NCBI GenBank assembly: GCA_003155915.1
Contig: PMFA01000026.1
Coordinates: 1-64,000, forward strand
Direction of reading: 5' to 3'
DNA: 64,000 nucleotides
Source of the DNA: Acidimicrobiaceae bacterium
GTDB taxonomy: Bacteria; Actinomycetota; Acidimicrobiia; Acidimicrobiales; RAAP-2
Under the pieces are notes generated by a model. The model did no database searches and was not told where the DNA came from. It saw only the letters and a program-made list of their open reading frames with translations. This document shows positions 46,735-55,032 of this stretch, piece after piece (the stretch's first letter is position 1; each line of letters starts with the position of its first letter). Position numbers and translations under genes: made by a program.

Positions 46735-47511
46735 GTGACCTTCGTCGTGACGACGCCGTCTTTCAGCGGCCCCGTGGAGCTGCTCCTCCAACTGATTTCC
46801 AGTCACGACGTCGACGTCCTTGATGTCCCGCTCGGTCCGATCGTCGACGCCTTCGTCGCCGTCTTGCGTGACGAAGCGGTCACCATTGAGGTCGAGGACC
46901 TTTCGGAGTTCCTCCTCATCGCCTCGATCCTGCTCGAGATGAAGAGTCGAAGCCTCCTGCCCGGTCGTGATGACACGGAGCCGGACGAGGAGTTTGTCGG
47001 CTGGGAGGAACGTGACGTCCTCCTAGCGAGACTTCTGGAGCTGCGAACCTACGCGGCGCTCTCTGACGCGTTCGTCTCGCTCCTGGAGCGAGCCGCGCGG
47101 GCTTATCCGCGTCTGCGCGGCATCGACGAGGGCTTCGTGGTCGTCCCACCGGACCTGCTCGCCGGCGTGACGACGGCAATTCTCGCCGGCGCCTATCTGC
47201 GCGGCATTGAGGAGAAGCCGGTCCCCGTGCTGCGCCTCAACCACGTCACCGTTGACGCCGTCTCGGTTGCCGAGACCGTGGTGTCGCTCTCCCAGCGTCT
47301 GCCGTCGATGGGCGCGTTGTCGTTCCGCGCGCTGACCGAGTCCTTGGGGAGTCGGATCGAAATCATCGTGCACTTCTTGGCGCTCCTCGAGTTGTGCAAG
47401 CTCGGCTTGGTTGAACTCGGTCAGGGTTCGACGTTCGGGGACGTCCAGATCTCGTGGATCGACGAAGGATCAGATCTCGACATCGGAAGGGTTGACGTCT
47501 ATGAGGGATGA
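46735..47511 (+). CDS. scpA: Segregation and condensation protein A
   Basis: The 258-residue kleisin binds SMC and ScpB to condense and separate chromosomes. Visible are the N-terminal FSGPVELLLQLISSHDVDVLDVPLGPIVDAFV, ISSILLEMKSR-like IASILLEMKSRSLLPG and the C-terminal winged helix FLALLELCKLGLVELGQ. GTG 46735 (MTFVVTTPSFSG) was chosen since TAAGGT is six bases upstream; a TTG two codons earlier is less likely. Overlaps scpB by 11 bases. Confidence 0.94.
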   Translation: MTFVVTTPSFSGPVELLLQLISSHDVDVLDVPLGPIVDAFVAVLRDEAVTIEVEDLSEFLLIASILLEMKSRSLLPGRDDTEPDEEFVGWEERDVLLARLLELRTYAALSDAFVSLLERAARAYPRLRGIDEGFVVVPPDLLAGVTTAILAGAYLRGIEEKPVPVLRLNHVTVDAVSVAETVVSLSQRLPSMGALSFRALTESLGSRIEIIVHFLALLELCKLGLVELGQGSTFGDVQISWIDEGSDLDIGRVDVYEG

Positions 47512-48091
47512 GCACTCGCTCGAGCAGATTCTCGAAGCCATGTTGACGGTGGCGCTGGAACCCATATCGGCCGAGGAGTTGGCCGACGTCGTCGAAACCG
47601 ACGCCGCGGACGTGACGACGACCCTGCGCCGGCTCCGTGGCGAATTTCTCGAGGAACGACGAGGCTTCCAACTCGCGGAATTAGCGAGCGGTTGGGTGAT
47701 GCAGTCCTCTCCGGAGGTGGCGTCGTGGGTCGCGAAGTTCGCCAGCCGCGACGTGTCGCACCGACTTAGCTCCGCCGCGCTCGAGACGCTCGCCATCATC
47801 GCCTATCGACAGCCGATCTCGCGCGCCCAGATCACCGCGCTTCGCGGCGTGAACGTTGACGGCGTGTGTCGACTCCTCGAGCAGCGCCAGTACATCGAAG
47901 AAAAAGGTCGCGCCGGGGGACCGGGCCAACCCATCCTCTATGGCACGACCGAACTCTTCCTCGACCGGATGGGTCTGGCCGCACTCGAAGACCTGCCACC
48001 GATCGAAGAGTTCATGCCCCCGATCGAGACGGCCAATCGACTGGTCGAAGAGATGGGCTTCGACGTCGACGAAAGTTCCGAGGTCTCGTAG
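47501..48091 (+). CDS. scpB: Segregation and condensation protein B
   Basis: A 196-residue protein with two winged-helix domains: LEQILEAMLTVALEPISAEELADVVE, LRGEFLEERRGFQLAELASGWVMQSS and SSAALETLAIIAYRQPISRAQITALRGVNVDGVCRLLEQRQYIEEKGRAGGPGQPILYGTT. It binds the ScpA-SMC complex. ATG 47501 lies within the scpA end, so the pair is translationally coupled. The rluB start follows its stop directly. Confidence 0.94.
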   Translation: MRDEHSLEQILEAMLTVALEPISAEELADVVETDAADVTTTLRRLRGEFLEERRGFQLAELASGWVMQSSPEVASWVAKFASRDVSHRLSSAALETLAIIAYRQPISRAQITALRGVNVDGVCRLLEQRQYIEEKGRAGGPGQPILYGTTELFLDRMGLAALEDLPPIEEFMPPIETANRLVEEMGFDVDESSEVS

Positions 48092-48832
48092 TTGGACGAC
48101 GGCGAGCGCCTGCAAAAGACCCTCGCGCGTGCGGGATTCGGATCACGTCGGTCCTGTGAGATCCTCATCAGCGAAGGACGGGTGACAATCGACGGTCGCG
48201 TCGCCGAACTCGGCAACCGGGTCGATCCCGACCGCCAGGTCATCTGCGTCGACGGATCGTTGGCGCCGACGGCCCAGAACACCGTGTACTTCCTCTTGAA
48301 CAAGCCCGACGGCGTCGTGACCACGGCGTCGGATCCGCACGGTCGCCCGACCGTCTTGGAGCTCGTGGAGAGTCCGGTGCGGATATTTCCCGTCGGTCGC
48401 CTCGACATGAACACCGAGGGGCTCTTGATCCTCACCAACGACGGGCGACTGGCCCATCTGCTCACCCATCCGAGTTCGGGGATCCCCAAGGAGTACCTGG
48501 CGCGCGTTGAGGGCGACCCCTCGCCGGCGGCGATTCGGCGCCTGCGTGACGGCGTCGAGTTAGAAGACGGCGTGACCAGTCCGGCCCAAGTCAGTCGGGT
48601 CAGTGAAGGACTCTTGCGTATTGTCATCCACGAGGGCCGCAATCGTCAGGTCCGTCGGATGTGCGCCGCGGTCGGTCACGACGTGACCCGGCTGGTTCGC
48701 ACACGCATCGGTCCGATCCAAGACGCCACCTTGTCACCCGGCTCGTCGCGACAACTCTCGCTGGCCGAAGTGCGCCGACTGATGGAGGCCGTTGGGATGA
48801 GTGACGCAATCGCCTCTACGATGCCTACATGA
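48092..48832 (+). CDS. rluB: Ribosomal large subunit pseudouridine synthase (RluB/RsuA family)
   Basis: A 246-residue enzyme with an N-terminal S4 RNA-binding domain (RLQKTLARAGFGSRRSCEILISEGRV) and the catalytic domain with GRLDMNTEGLLILTNDG (Asp105) and the late motif EGRNRQVRRMCAAVGHDVTRLVR. Position after scpB matches the actinobacterial and Bacillus order, where it modifies 23S rRNA. It starts at TTG 48092, immediately after the scpB stop, and its stop overlaps aroH as ATGA. Confidence 0.9.
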   Translation: MDDGERLQKTLARAGFGSRRSCEILISEGRVTIDGRVAELGNRVDPDRQVICVDGSLAPTAQNTVYFLLNKPDGVVTTASDPHGRPTVLELVESPVRIFPVGRLDMNTEGLLILTNDGRLAHLLTHPSSGIPKEYLARVEGDPSPAAIRRLRDGVELEDGVTSPAQVSRVSEGLLRIVIHEGRNRQVRRMCAAVGHDVTRLVRTRIGPIQDATLSPGSSRQLSLAEVRRLMEAVGMSDAIASTMPT

Positions 48833-49200
48833 GATCGGCACAATTACGGGGCCTGCGCGGCGCCACGACGTGTGACGAGGACACGCCGGCGGCGATTGAG
48901 GACGCCACGCAGGAGCTATTGCGAGCGATGATGGACCGAAACGAGTTGGCCCACGACGACGTCGTCAGCGTGATCTTCACCACGACGCGCGACCTGACGT
49001 CGACCTTCCCGGCGACCGCGGCGCGCGGCATCGGCTTCGGCGACATCCCCCTGCTCTGCGCCAGCGAGATTGACGTGCCCGGATCGATGCCGAGGTGCAT
49101 ACGAATCCTGATTCACCTCTATACGACCAGGCCCCGAAGCGATCTTCGACACGTCTACCTTCGAAACGCTCAGGGCCTGCGTGATGACCTCCCCGAATAG
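48829..49200 (+). CDS. aroH: Chorismate mutase, AroH type
   Basis: A 123-residue trimeric-fold chorismate mutase: QLRGLRGATTCDEDTPAAIEDATQELL (with the Arg of RGATT), VVSVIFTTTRDLTSTFPATAAR, and the C-terminal CIRILIHLYTTRPRSDLRHVYL. It converts chorismate to prephenate, the substrate of the next gene product. The start overlaps the rluB stop and its end overlaps tyrA by 20 bases. Confidence 0.93.
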   Translation: MRSAQLRGLRGATTCDEDTPAAIEDATQELLRAMMDRNELAHDDVVSVIFTTTRDLTSTFPATAARGIGFGDIPLLCASEIDVPGSMPRCIRILIHLYTTRPRSDLRHVYLRNAQGLRDDLPE

Positions 49201-50257
49201 TCGCCACGCGCACGTCGTCGGTCTCGGCTTGATCGGCGCGTCGGTGGCGCTCGCACTCACGGAGACCGGCTGGTCCGTGACGGGCCGGGACAGTGACGCC
49301 GCGACGGTGGCCGCCGCGATCAACGGCGGCGTCGTGACCGGTACAGATCCGTCACCCGACGTCGAATTGGTCGTCATCGCGACGCCGGCGGGAATCGTGG
49401 CGCGACTGGCGAGTGAGATCCTGGCGCACGTGACGAATCCCGAAGTCGTCGTCACCGACGTGGCCGGCGTGAAGGGTTCGATCGTGGCGGCCGTCACCGA
49501 CCAGCGATTCCTCGGTGGTCACCCCATGGCCGGTTCGGAGTTGCGCGGACTTGCCGGTGCGCGCGCCGACCTCTTTCGCGGTTCCACGTGGGTCCTCACG
49601 CCGACCGATCAAACTTCACCCTCCACCTACAGCACGCTGCACGGCATCTTGCGCGAGATCGGCGCCAACGTCGTCGCGGTCAGTGCCGAGGACCACGACC
49701 GATTGGTCGCCATCGCCAGCCACGTCCCGCACCTGTTGGCCGGCTCCCTGATGAACGAGGCCAGCCAGGTCGCCGAGCAAGACGCCGTCTTGTTGCAACT
49801 CGCGGCCGGAGGTTTTCGCGACATGACCAGGATCGCCGCCGGTGATCCGGGGATCTGGCCCGACATCCTCTTTGAGAATCGCGACGCCGTCGTCCAAAGC
49901 CTCGAGGCCCTCGAAGGACGACTCCAGAGCCTTCGAGCGGCGTTGCTCGATGACGAACGCGACGTCATCCTGGAGAGCCTGTTGAGCGCCGCGAGTGCGC
50001 GCCGACAGCTACCTGGTCGCGCTCTGAGCACCGAGGACCTGGCCTATCTGAGGGTGAAGGTGAGTGACGAACCGGGAGTCCTCGCTCGCGTGACGAGATC
50101 GGCGTCGGAGCTGGCGGTCAACATCTACGACATCGAAATCGCCCACGGCATCGAGGGAACGGGCGGCACGCTGCTGCTCGCCGTCGACGCCCAACAGTCC
50201 CAGATGTTCACTGAAGCGCTCTCGGCGCTCGGCTTTCAAGTAGCGCTCGAACAGTGA
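49181..50257 (+). CDS. tyrA: Prephenate dehydrogenase with C-terminal ACT domain
   Basis: A 358-residue enzyme of tyrosine synthesis: NAD-binding VVGLGLIGASVALALTETG (GxGxxG at 14-19), VTDVAGVKG, GGHPMAGSELRGLAGARADLF and the His-containing SAEDHDRLVAIASHVPHLLAG. From about residue 290 an ACT domain (LRVKVSDEPGVLARVTRSASELAVNIYDIEI) suggests feedback by an aromatic amino acid. The frame opens with GTG-ATG (49181/49184), inside aroH; either can be the start. Confidence 0.93.
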   Translation: MMTSPNSRHAHVVGLGLIGASVALALTETGWSVTGRDSDAATVAAAINGGVVTGTDPSPDVELVVIATPAGIVARLASEILAHVTNPEVVVTDVAGVKGSIVAAVTDQRFLGGHPMAGSELRGLAGARADLFRGSTWVLTPTDQTSPSTYSTLHGILREIGANVVAVSAEDHDRLVAIASHVPHLLAGSLMNEASQVAEQDAVLLQLAAGGFRDMTRIAAGDPGIWPDILFENRDAVVQSLEALEGRLQSLRAALLDDERDVILESLLSAASARRQLPGRALSTEDLAYLRVKVSDEPGVLARVTRSASELAVNIYDIEIAHGIEGTGGTLLLAVDAQQSQMFTEALSALGFQVALEQ

Positions 50258-51534
50258 GTACCGCGAACGTCGAACACTTCGAGCGGCTGCGCGGCAGCGT
50301 TCGGGTGCCGGGCGACAAGAGCACCTCACACCGAGCCCTCATGGTGAGTGCCCTGGCCGAGGGCGAAAGCACCATTCGAGGACTCTCACCCGGATTGGAC
50401 GTGGCCGCGACCGCACAGATTATGGAACAGCTCGGCGCGACGCGGAGCGTCCGCGACGACGTCGTCACGATCGTCGGGCCCTCCGGGGGCCTTCACGCCA
50501 GTGATGACGCCCTGGACTGTGGCAACTCCGGCACCACGATGCGACTGGTGTCGGGGGTCGTGAGCGCGCTGCCCGGAGAGCACCGGCTCATCGGTGACGC
50601 TTCATTGTCCCAGCGCCCGATGGACCGTGTCGCCGAGCCGTTGACGCTGATGGGTGCCCGAATCGAAGGTCAGGGACCGCGCCTCAGTGCCCCCTTGCGT
50701 GTCGTCGGCACGGACGTCCTTCGCGGCATCGCCTACGACGTGCCGATGGCGAGCGCACAAGTCAAGTCCGCGATCCTCTTCGCCGCGCTGGCCGCCAACT
50801 CCCCAACGACTGTGGTGGAGCACGTGCGCACGCGACCTACGACCGAAGAGATGTTCTCACGGGCCGGCGTGTCGGTCGTGAGCATCGAGAGCGGCGACGG
50901 TCGCAGCGTCACGATTCAACCCGGGCGGCCCCTCGCGAGGAATTGGCTGGTACCGGGTGATCCGTCACAGGCCGCGTTCTTCGCGGTGCTCGGGTGCATC
51001 CATCCCGACGCCGACATCGAGGTCCTGGACATCGACAACGCCCGAGAACGCGTCGGGTACCTCGGTGTTCTCCAACGGATGGGGGCCACCATGACGTTGC
51101 AGACTCGTGACGCCATGACGACGCTCACCGTGCGTAGCTCGCAGTTGGCGGCCACCGAGGTTCACGCGCGCGAGATCCCGTCAGTCGACGAAGTGCCGGT
51201 CTTGGTTGTCGCCGCGGCCGCGGCTGAGGGCTTGAGCAGCTTTCGTGACGTCGGAGAACTTCGCGTCAAGGAGTCCGATCGCTTCGAGGGGTCGTTGGCG
51301 TTGGCGACGAAACTCGGCTGTCGTGCGTGGTCCGAAGGCGACGACCTGTTCGTCGAGGGTCTCGGAAGCGCGACGCGCTTCTCGAGCTTCGAAGTCGACG
51401 CGGGCCTCGATCACCGAATGGTGATGGCCAGTGCCGTGGCGGGATGTGCCGGCGAGGGCTGTTCGATCGGCGCGGCCGACACGGTCGCGTCGAGCTACCC
51501 AAATTTCTTCGACGACCTCGAGCGACTGGCGTGA
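50254..51534 (+). CDS. aroA: 3-phosphoshikimate 1-carboxyvinyltransferase (EPSP synthase)
   Basis: A 426-residue enzyme joining shikimate-3-phosphate and PEP. Visible are LRGSVRVPGDKSTSHRALM, LDCGNSGTTMRLVSGVVSA with the PEP-contacting Gly, GDASLSQRPMDRVAEPL, and the C-terminal ELRVKESDRFEGSLALATKLG and GLDHRMVMASAVAGC. Length is normal. GTG 50254 overlaps the tyrA stop and its own stop overlaps the cmk start, each as GTGA. Confidence 0.95.
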   Translation: MSTANVEHFERLRGSVRVPGDKSTSHRALMVSALAEGESTIRGLSPGLDVAATAQIMEQLGATRSVRDDVVTIVGPSGGLHASDDALDCGNSGTTMRLVSGVVSALPGEHRLIGDASLSQRPMDRVAEPLTLMGARIEGQGPRLSAPLRVVGTDVLRGIAYDVPMASAQVKSAILFAALAANSPTTVVEHVRTRPTTEEMFSRAGVSVVSIESGDGRSVTIQPGRPLARNWLVPGDPSQAAFFAVLGCIHPDADIEVLDIDNARERVGYLGVLQRMGATMTLQTRDAMTTLTVRSSQLAATEVHAREIPSVDEVPVLVVAAAAAEGLSSFRDVGELRVKESDRFEGSLALATKLGCRAWSEGDDLFVEGLGSATRFSSFEVDAGLDHRMVMASAVAGCAGEGCSIGAADTVASSYPNFFDDLERLA

Positions 51535-52160
51535 GCGACCTCGTCATCGCTATTGACGGTCCGGCCGGTTCAGGCAAGTCCACCGTGGCCCGAGCGGTGG
51601 CCGCGCTGCTCGGGTGGTCGTTCCTCGACACGGGCGCCATGTATCGCGCGGTCACGTGCGAGGCGATCTTTCGAGGTATCGACGTCCACGACGAGGCGGC
51701 CGTCGCGGCCGTGGCCGACAGCGTGACGCTCACGACGCTGCCGCGCGTGAGCGTCAACGGGCGCGACGTGGAAGACGAGATTCGTAGCGACGAGATCAAC
51801 GAAGCGGTGTCCGTCGTCGCGGCCAATCCCGAGGTTCGCGCGTCCATGGTGGCGCGACAACGAGAACTGGCCGCCGCCCAGCCCCTGGGCACCGTCGTCG
51901 AGGGACGCGACATCGCGACGGTGGTCTTTCCTCACGCCCCGGTCAAGATATTCCTCACCGCCTCGCTCGAGGAACGGGCGCGTCGCCGCGGCGACGAGGG
52001 CGAGGTCTCCGTGGCCCGACGTGACGAGGCCGACTCCACCCGAGTCGCCTCGCCGCTACGTCAGGCTGACGACGCTCTCGTGCTAGACACGACAGGTCGA
52101 GACGTCGAGGACGTCGCCCAGGAGATAGTTCAATGGCTGAAACACAACCTCTCGAACTGA
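51531..52160 (+). CDS. cmk: Cytidylate kinase
   Basis: A 209-residue kinase with P-loop DGPAGSGKST near residue 9, FLDTGAMYRAVT, EGRDIATVVFPHAPVKIFLTAS and the closing helix RDVEDVAQEIVQWL. It makes CDP from CMP. GTG 51531 overlaps the aroA TGA; codons upstream in frame belong to aroA. The last 28 bases overlap plsC. In Mycobacterium cmk is followed directly by der, whereas here plsC and several other genes intervene. Confidence 0.95.
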   Translation: MSDLVIAIDGPAGSGKSTVARAVAALLGWSFLDTGAMYRAVTCEAIFRGIDVHDEAAVAAVADSVTLTTLPRVSVNGRDVEDEIRSDEINEAVSVVAANPEVRASMVARQRELAAAQPLGTVVEGRDIATVVFPHAPVKIFLTASLEERARRRGDEGEVSVARRDEADSTRVASPLRQADDALVLDTTGRDVEDVAQEIVQWLKHNLSN

Positions 52161-52792
52161 GCGAAGAACGTACCTTCACGTATCGCCTCTGCGCCGGGCT
52201 GGTCCAGGTCCTCTCGAAGGTGCTCTTTCGGCCGAGCGTCGTCGGGGCCGAAAACATACCGCTCGAGGGACCGGTCATCATCGCGCCGATTCACCGCTCC
52301 AACGTTGACTTCGCGCTGACCCTGTTCATCTCCAAGCGCAAGGTGTTCTTCATGGCCAAGGATTCGCTCTTTCGCGTGCCGCTGCTCGGACCGCTGATTG
52401 CCCATCTCGGAGCGTTCCCGATTCGCCGCGGAGCGGCCGACCGCGAGTCGATGGCGCACTCCGAAGCCGTGTTGCGCCAGGGTCACGCGCTGGTGCTCTT
52501 TCCCGAAGGGACGCGCAAGGAGGGACTTGCGGTGGCTCCGTTGCACGACGGCGCCATGTTCGTCGCGGCGCGAACCGGCGCCAAGGTGGTGCCGGTCGGC
52601 ATCGGCGGCAGCGATCGGGCGATGCCCAAGGGCGCCAAGCTCCCACGTCCGTTGAAGATCACGATCGTCGTTGGTGCCCCCATCGACCCGCCGTCATCCG
52701 AGGGCCGTGTCACTCGTTCGGCGCTCAGTGCCAAAAGCGAGGAACTACGCGCGGCCTTGGAGAAGGTGTATCTCCAGAGCCTGCGCGGCTGA
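52133..52792 (+). CDS. plsC: 1-acyl-sn-glycerol-3-phosphate acyltransferase
   Basis: A 219-residue membrane-associated enzyme with the HX4D motif in PIHRSNVDF (His54, Asp59), the glycerol-phosphate contact FPEGTRKEG and VPVGIGGSDRAMPKG. It turns lysophosphatidate into phosphatidate. It is coupled to cmk by a 28-base overlap, an arrangement also known from other bacteria where plsC follows cmk. Last gene of the scpA operon. Confidence 0.92.
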   Translation: MAETQPLELSEERTFTYRLCAGLVQVLSKVLFRPSVVGAENIPLEGPVIIAPIHRSNVDFALTLFISKRKVFFMAKDSLFRVPLLGPLIAHLGAFPIRRGAADRESMAHSEAVLRQGHALVLFPEGTRKEGLAVAPLHDGAMFVAARTGAKVVPVGIGGSDRAMPKGAKLPRPLKITIVVGAPIDPPSSEGRVTRSALSAKSEELRAALEKVYLQSLRG

Positions 52793-52849
52793 CGGCGCTC
52801 GACCTCGCGAGTGCGACAAACCGCGACCGAAGCGACGTAGGATTCGTGT

Positions 52850-52984
52850 ATGAAGAGTCCGCAAGGAAGAGAAGCCAAGAAGCCCAAGAAGGCAAAAGTG
52901 AAGACGCCGCCTCGCGTGTTCGACGACGCCGCTCGAAAGAGTTTCACGGTCCCGAAAACTGAGCCCGACGCCGGTTCGAATTAG
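52850..52984 (+). CDS. 44-residue basic protein
   Basis: A short frame (MKSPQGREAKKPKKAKVKTP ... KSFTVPKTEPDAGSN) rich in Lys and Pro. TAGGAT (52838-52843) is exactly six bases before ATG 52850, as for the other leaderless genes here. Its TAG shares the four bases TTAG with the converging glycosyltransferase stop, the same interlocked ending as at 58398-58401. Both facts support a real gene. The composition suggests a nucleic-acid or ribosome-binding peptide, by inference only. Confidence 0.6.
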   Translation: MKSPQGREAKKPKKAKVKTPPRVFDDAARKSFTVPKTEPDAGSN

Positions 52985-53781
52985 CGCTCGCGCCACCAGG
53001 TGCCGAAGACCACGCGGGCGTAGCGGAACCCGTAGGTCCACGTGGCGCCCTTTTTTGTCTCGCCCGACACGCGCGGGTACCACTCGGTCGGCACTTCGCT
53101 GACGCGCCAGCCGCGCTTCAAGCAGGTGATGAGCAACTCCGAGGTTTGATACTGCTGCTGGCGCAGGCGGTCAACCACGTCGGCCAGCATCGTCACGCGT
53201 AGCGCCCGGTACCCGGTTGAGGTGTCGGTGATGTGCGAATTCGTCATTCGATTCATGATGAAGGAGAAGAATCGCACGCCCAGTTTGCGAACCTTGTCGG
53301 TAGTCTTGTCGACCCCGAGGACCCGACTGCCGAGGACGAAGTCCGACGTGTCGGCGAGCAGGGGAGCGAGGATCTGGGGAATCTCCGAGGGGTCGTTCTG
53401 TCCGTCCGCGTCGAGGGTCACCACGTACTTCACGTCGTGGTTCACGCAGTAGCGATAGGTCACTTGCAGGGCGACGCCGTGGCCGAGGTTGACCGGGAAC
53501 TCGATCACCACGACGCCCGGAAAGGACCTCGCGATCTCCGCGGTCCGGTCGTCGCCCCCGTCGACGACCACGACCGTCGTGTAGGGCTCGCCGTTGACCG
53601 AGACCGGCATCTTCTCGAGGACGTGGGCGATGTTGCCCTCTTCTTCGTAGGCGCAGACCGAGGCCACGATGGCCTCGGGAGTGAAGCCGGGCCGTTCGGT
53701 CTCGAGCCGGGCGAGCGCCTGGGCGATGGCGTAGGCGCGAAGACGCGTCGAGCGCCGTTGCTCTAGATCATCGTTGACCAT
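52981..53781 (-). CDS. Family 2 glycosyltransferase (polyprenyl-phosphate type)
   Basis: A 266-residue protein with the GT2 fold: IVASVCAYEEEGNIAHVLEKMP, TTVVVVDGGDDRTAEIARSF, NLGHGVALQVTYRYCV and the metal-binding VVTLDADGQND (DAD at 124-126), then FVLGSRVL. No membrane segment, so it resembles soluble dolichol-phosphate mannosyltransferase-like enzymes that charge a lipid carrier on the inner membrane face. ATG 53781 has AAGGAG before it. It lies downstream of ispH on the same strand, which supplies the isoprenoid pathway, but 164 bases separate them. Confidence 0.85.
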   Translation of the reverse strand: MVNDDLEQRRSTRLRAYAIAQALARLETERPGFTPEAIVASVCAYEEEGNIAHVLEKMPVSVNGEPYTTVVVVDGGDDRTAEIARSFPGVVVIEFPVNLGHGVALQVTYRYCVNHDVKYVVTLDADGQNDPSEIPQILAPLLADTSDFVLGSRVLGVDKTTDKVRKLGVRFFSFIMNRMTNSHITDTSTGYRALRVTMLADVVDRLRQQQYQTSELLITCLKRGWRVSEVPTEWYPRVSGETKKGATWTYGFRYARVVFGTWWRER

Positions 53782-53945
53782 CGTTCTCCTTCAAGGGTTC
53801 GGTCTCGGCGAGTGGGCCCATCAGTGTGCGCTCGACACGACCGACGGACGTCATGGCGACGGTGACGTAGCGGGCGCGACACGCCAGTGACGCGAGAAAA
53901 AACTCACTGGTAGATACTAATCGGGGCGCCGACGGCGACCAGGTT

Positions 53946-54983
53946 CTAGCGATTCGCGGCCGACAGCACTTCGGCGGCGGTGAAGCGACGATCCGCCTCG
54001 CCGTCGAAACTCGACGCGGCGGGCGTGCCGAGCGCCAGGTCCAGCAACGCCGAGAGGGTCTTGAGCATCTCGCGCAGTTCCGGGGGTGGTGGGAAGTACT
54101 CGTCTTCGACTGTGACCGACGTGATGGTCACTCCTTCGGTGGGGTTCAGTGCGTCGAGCACTTCATTGACCAGTGACTCGGGGGCCGACGCTCCGGCGGT
54201 GACCGCCACGGTGCCGCGCAGGTCATCGGGCAACTCGAAGGCGCCGTTGACCCTCAGCACCCTCGCACAGCCCACGGCCTCGGCGACTTTGGTGAGCGCC
54301 ACCGTGTTCGACGAGTTCGCCGAGCCGATCACGATGACCGCGTCGGCTTCGGCGGCGATCGTGCGGAGCGCGGCTTGGCGGTTGGTGGTCGCGAAACAGA
54401 GATCGCTGCGATTGGGCATCCAGATGTCCGGGAACTTCGCCTCGGCGTACTCTCTGAGGTCCTGCCACTCGTCCAGGCTGAGTGTGGTCTGGCTGAGCAG
54501 GGCGAAGGGGCCGGCGAACGTGCCGAGGGCGTCGATGTCCTCGGTGGACTCGATCAGGTGGACCGACTGGGGTGCCACGGCCATTGTCCCCACGGCCTCT
54601 TCATGGCCCTGATGGCCGACGTAGAGCACGGTGTAGCCCTTTCGAGCTCGGACTTTCAACTCGTGGTGGACCTTCGTGACGAGCGGGCACACGGCATCAA
54701 TCACCGTGCCACCGGACTGTCGGGCGGCCTCGATCACTTCGGGTGGCGAACCGTGCGCGCTCAACATCACCGGCGCCCCGGGCGGCACCAGCGTGACGTC
54801 GTCGATGAACACGACGCCGAGAGATTTGAAGTAGTCCACGACGAACTGGTTGTGAACGATCTCGTGGTAGCAAAAGACCGGTGGGGCGAAGACCCGCGTC
54901 ATCCAATCGAGCGCCTTGATGGCCTTCTCGACGCCGGCACAGAACCCCCGTGGGGCCGCGAGCACAACCTTATCCACGTTCAC
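53946..54983 (-). CDS. ispH: 4-hydroxy-3-methylbut-2-enyl diphosphate reductase
   Basis: A 345-residue iron-sulfur enzyme giving IPP and DMAPP in the MEP pathway. The three cluster cysteines are visible: Cys15 (APRGFCAGV), Cys98 (VIDAVCPLV) and Cys195 (DLCFATTN), with the substrate residues in HGSPPE, HQGHEE and SQTTLSLDEW. GTG 54983 was chosen: it gives the normal N terminus and TAGGCT (54996-54991) stands seven bases upstream. The frame is open further up but reads antisense of the next gene. Divergent from the radical SAM gene. Confidence 0.95.
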   Translation of the reverse strand: MNVDKVVLAAPRGFCAGVEKAIKALDWMTRVFAPPVFCYHEIVHNQFVVDYFKSLGVVFIDDVTLVPPGAPVMLSAHGSPPEVIEAARQSGGTVIDAVCPLVTKVHHELKVRARKGYTVLYVGHQGHEEAVGTMAVAPQSVHLIESTEDIDALGTFAGPFALLSQTTLSLDEWQDLREYAEAKFPDIWMPNRSDLCFATTNRQAALRTIAAEADAVIVIGSANSSNTVALTKVAEAVGCARVLRVNGAFELPDDLRGTVAVTAGASAPESLVNEVLDALNPTEGVTITSVTVEDEYFPPPPELREMLKTLSALLDLALGTPAASSFDGEADRRFTAAEVLSAANR

Positions 54984-54990
54984 GAAATCC

Positions 54991-55026
54991 AGCCTAGTAA
55001 TGACGAATTGGGATTCCTCGTAGGCT
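54991..55026. promoter_or_regulatory. Divergent leaderless promoters of ispH and the radical SAM gene
   Basis: The same hexamer TAGGCT occurs on the minus strand (54996-54991, seven bases before the ispH GTG) and on the plus strand (55021-55026, six bases before GTG 55033). Only 24 bases separate them, so the two promoters share their upstream DNA. This ties expression of an Fe-S enzyme to a predicted Fe-S radical enzyme. Confidence 0.6.
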
Positions 55027-55032
55027 GGACGG

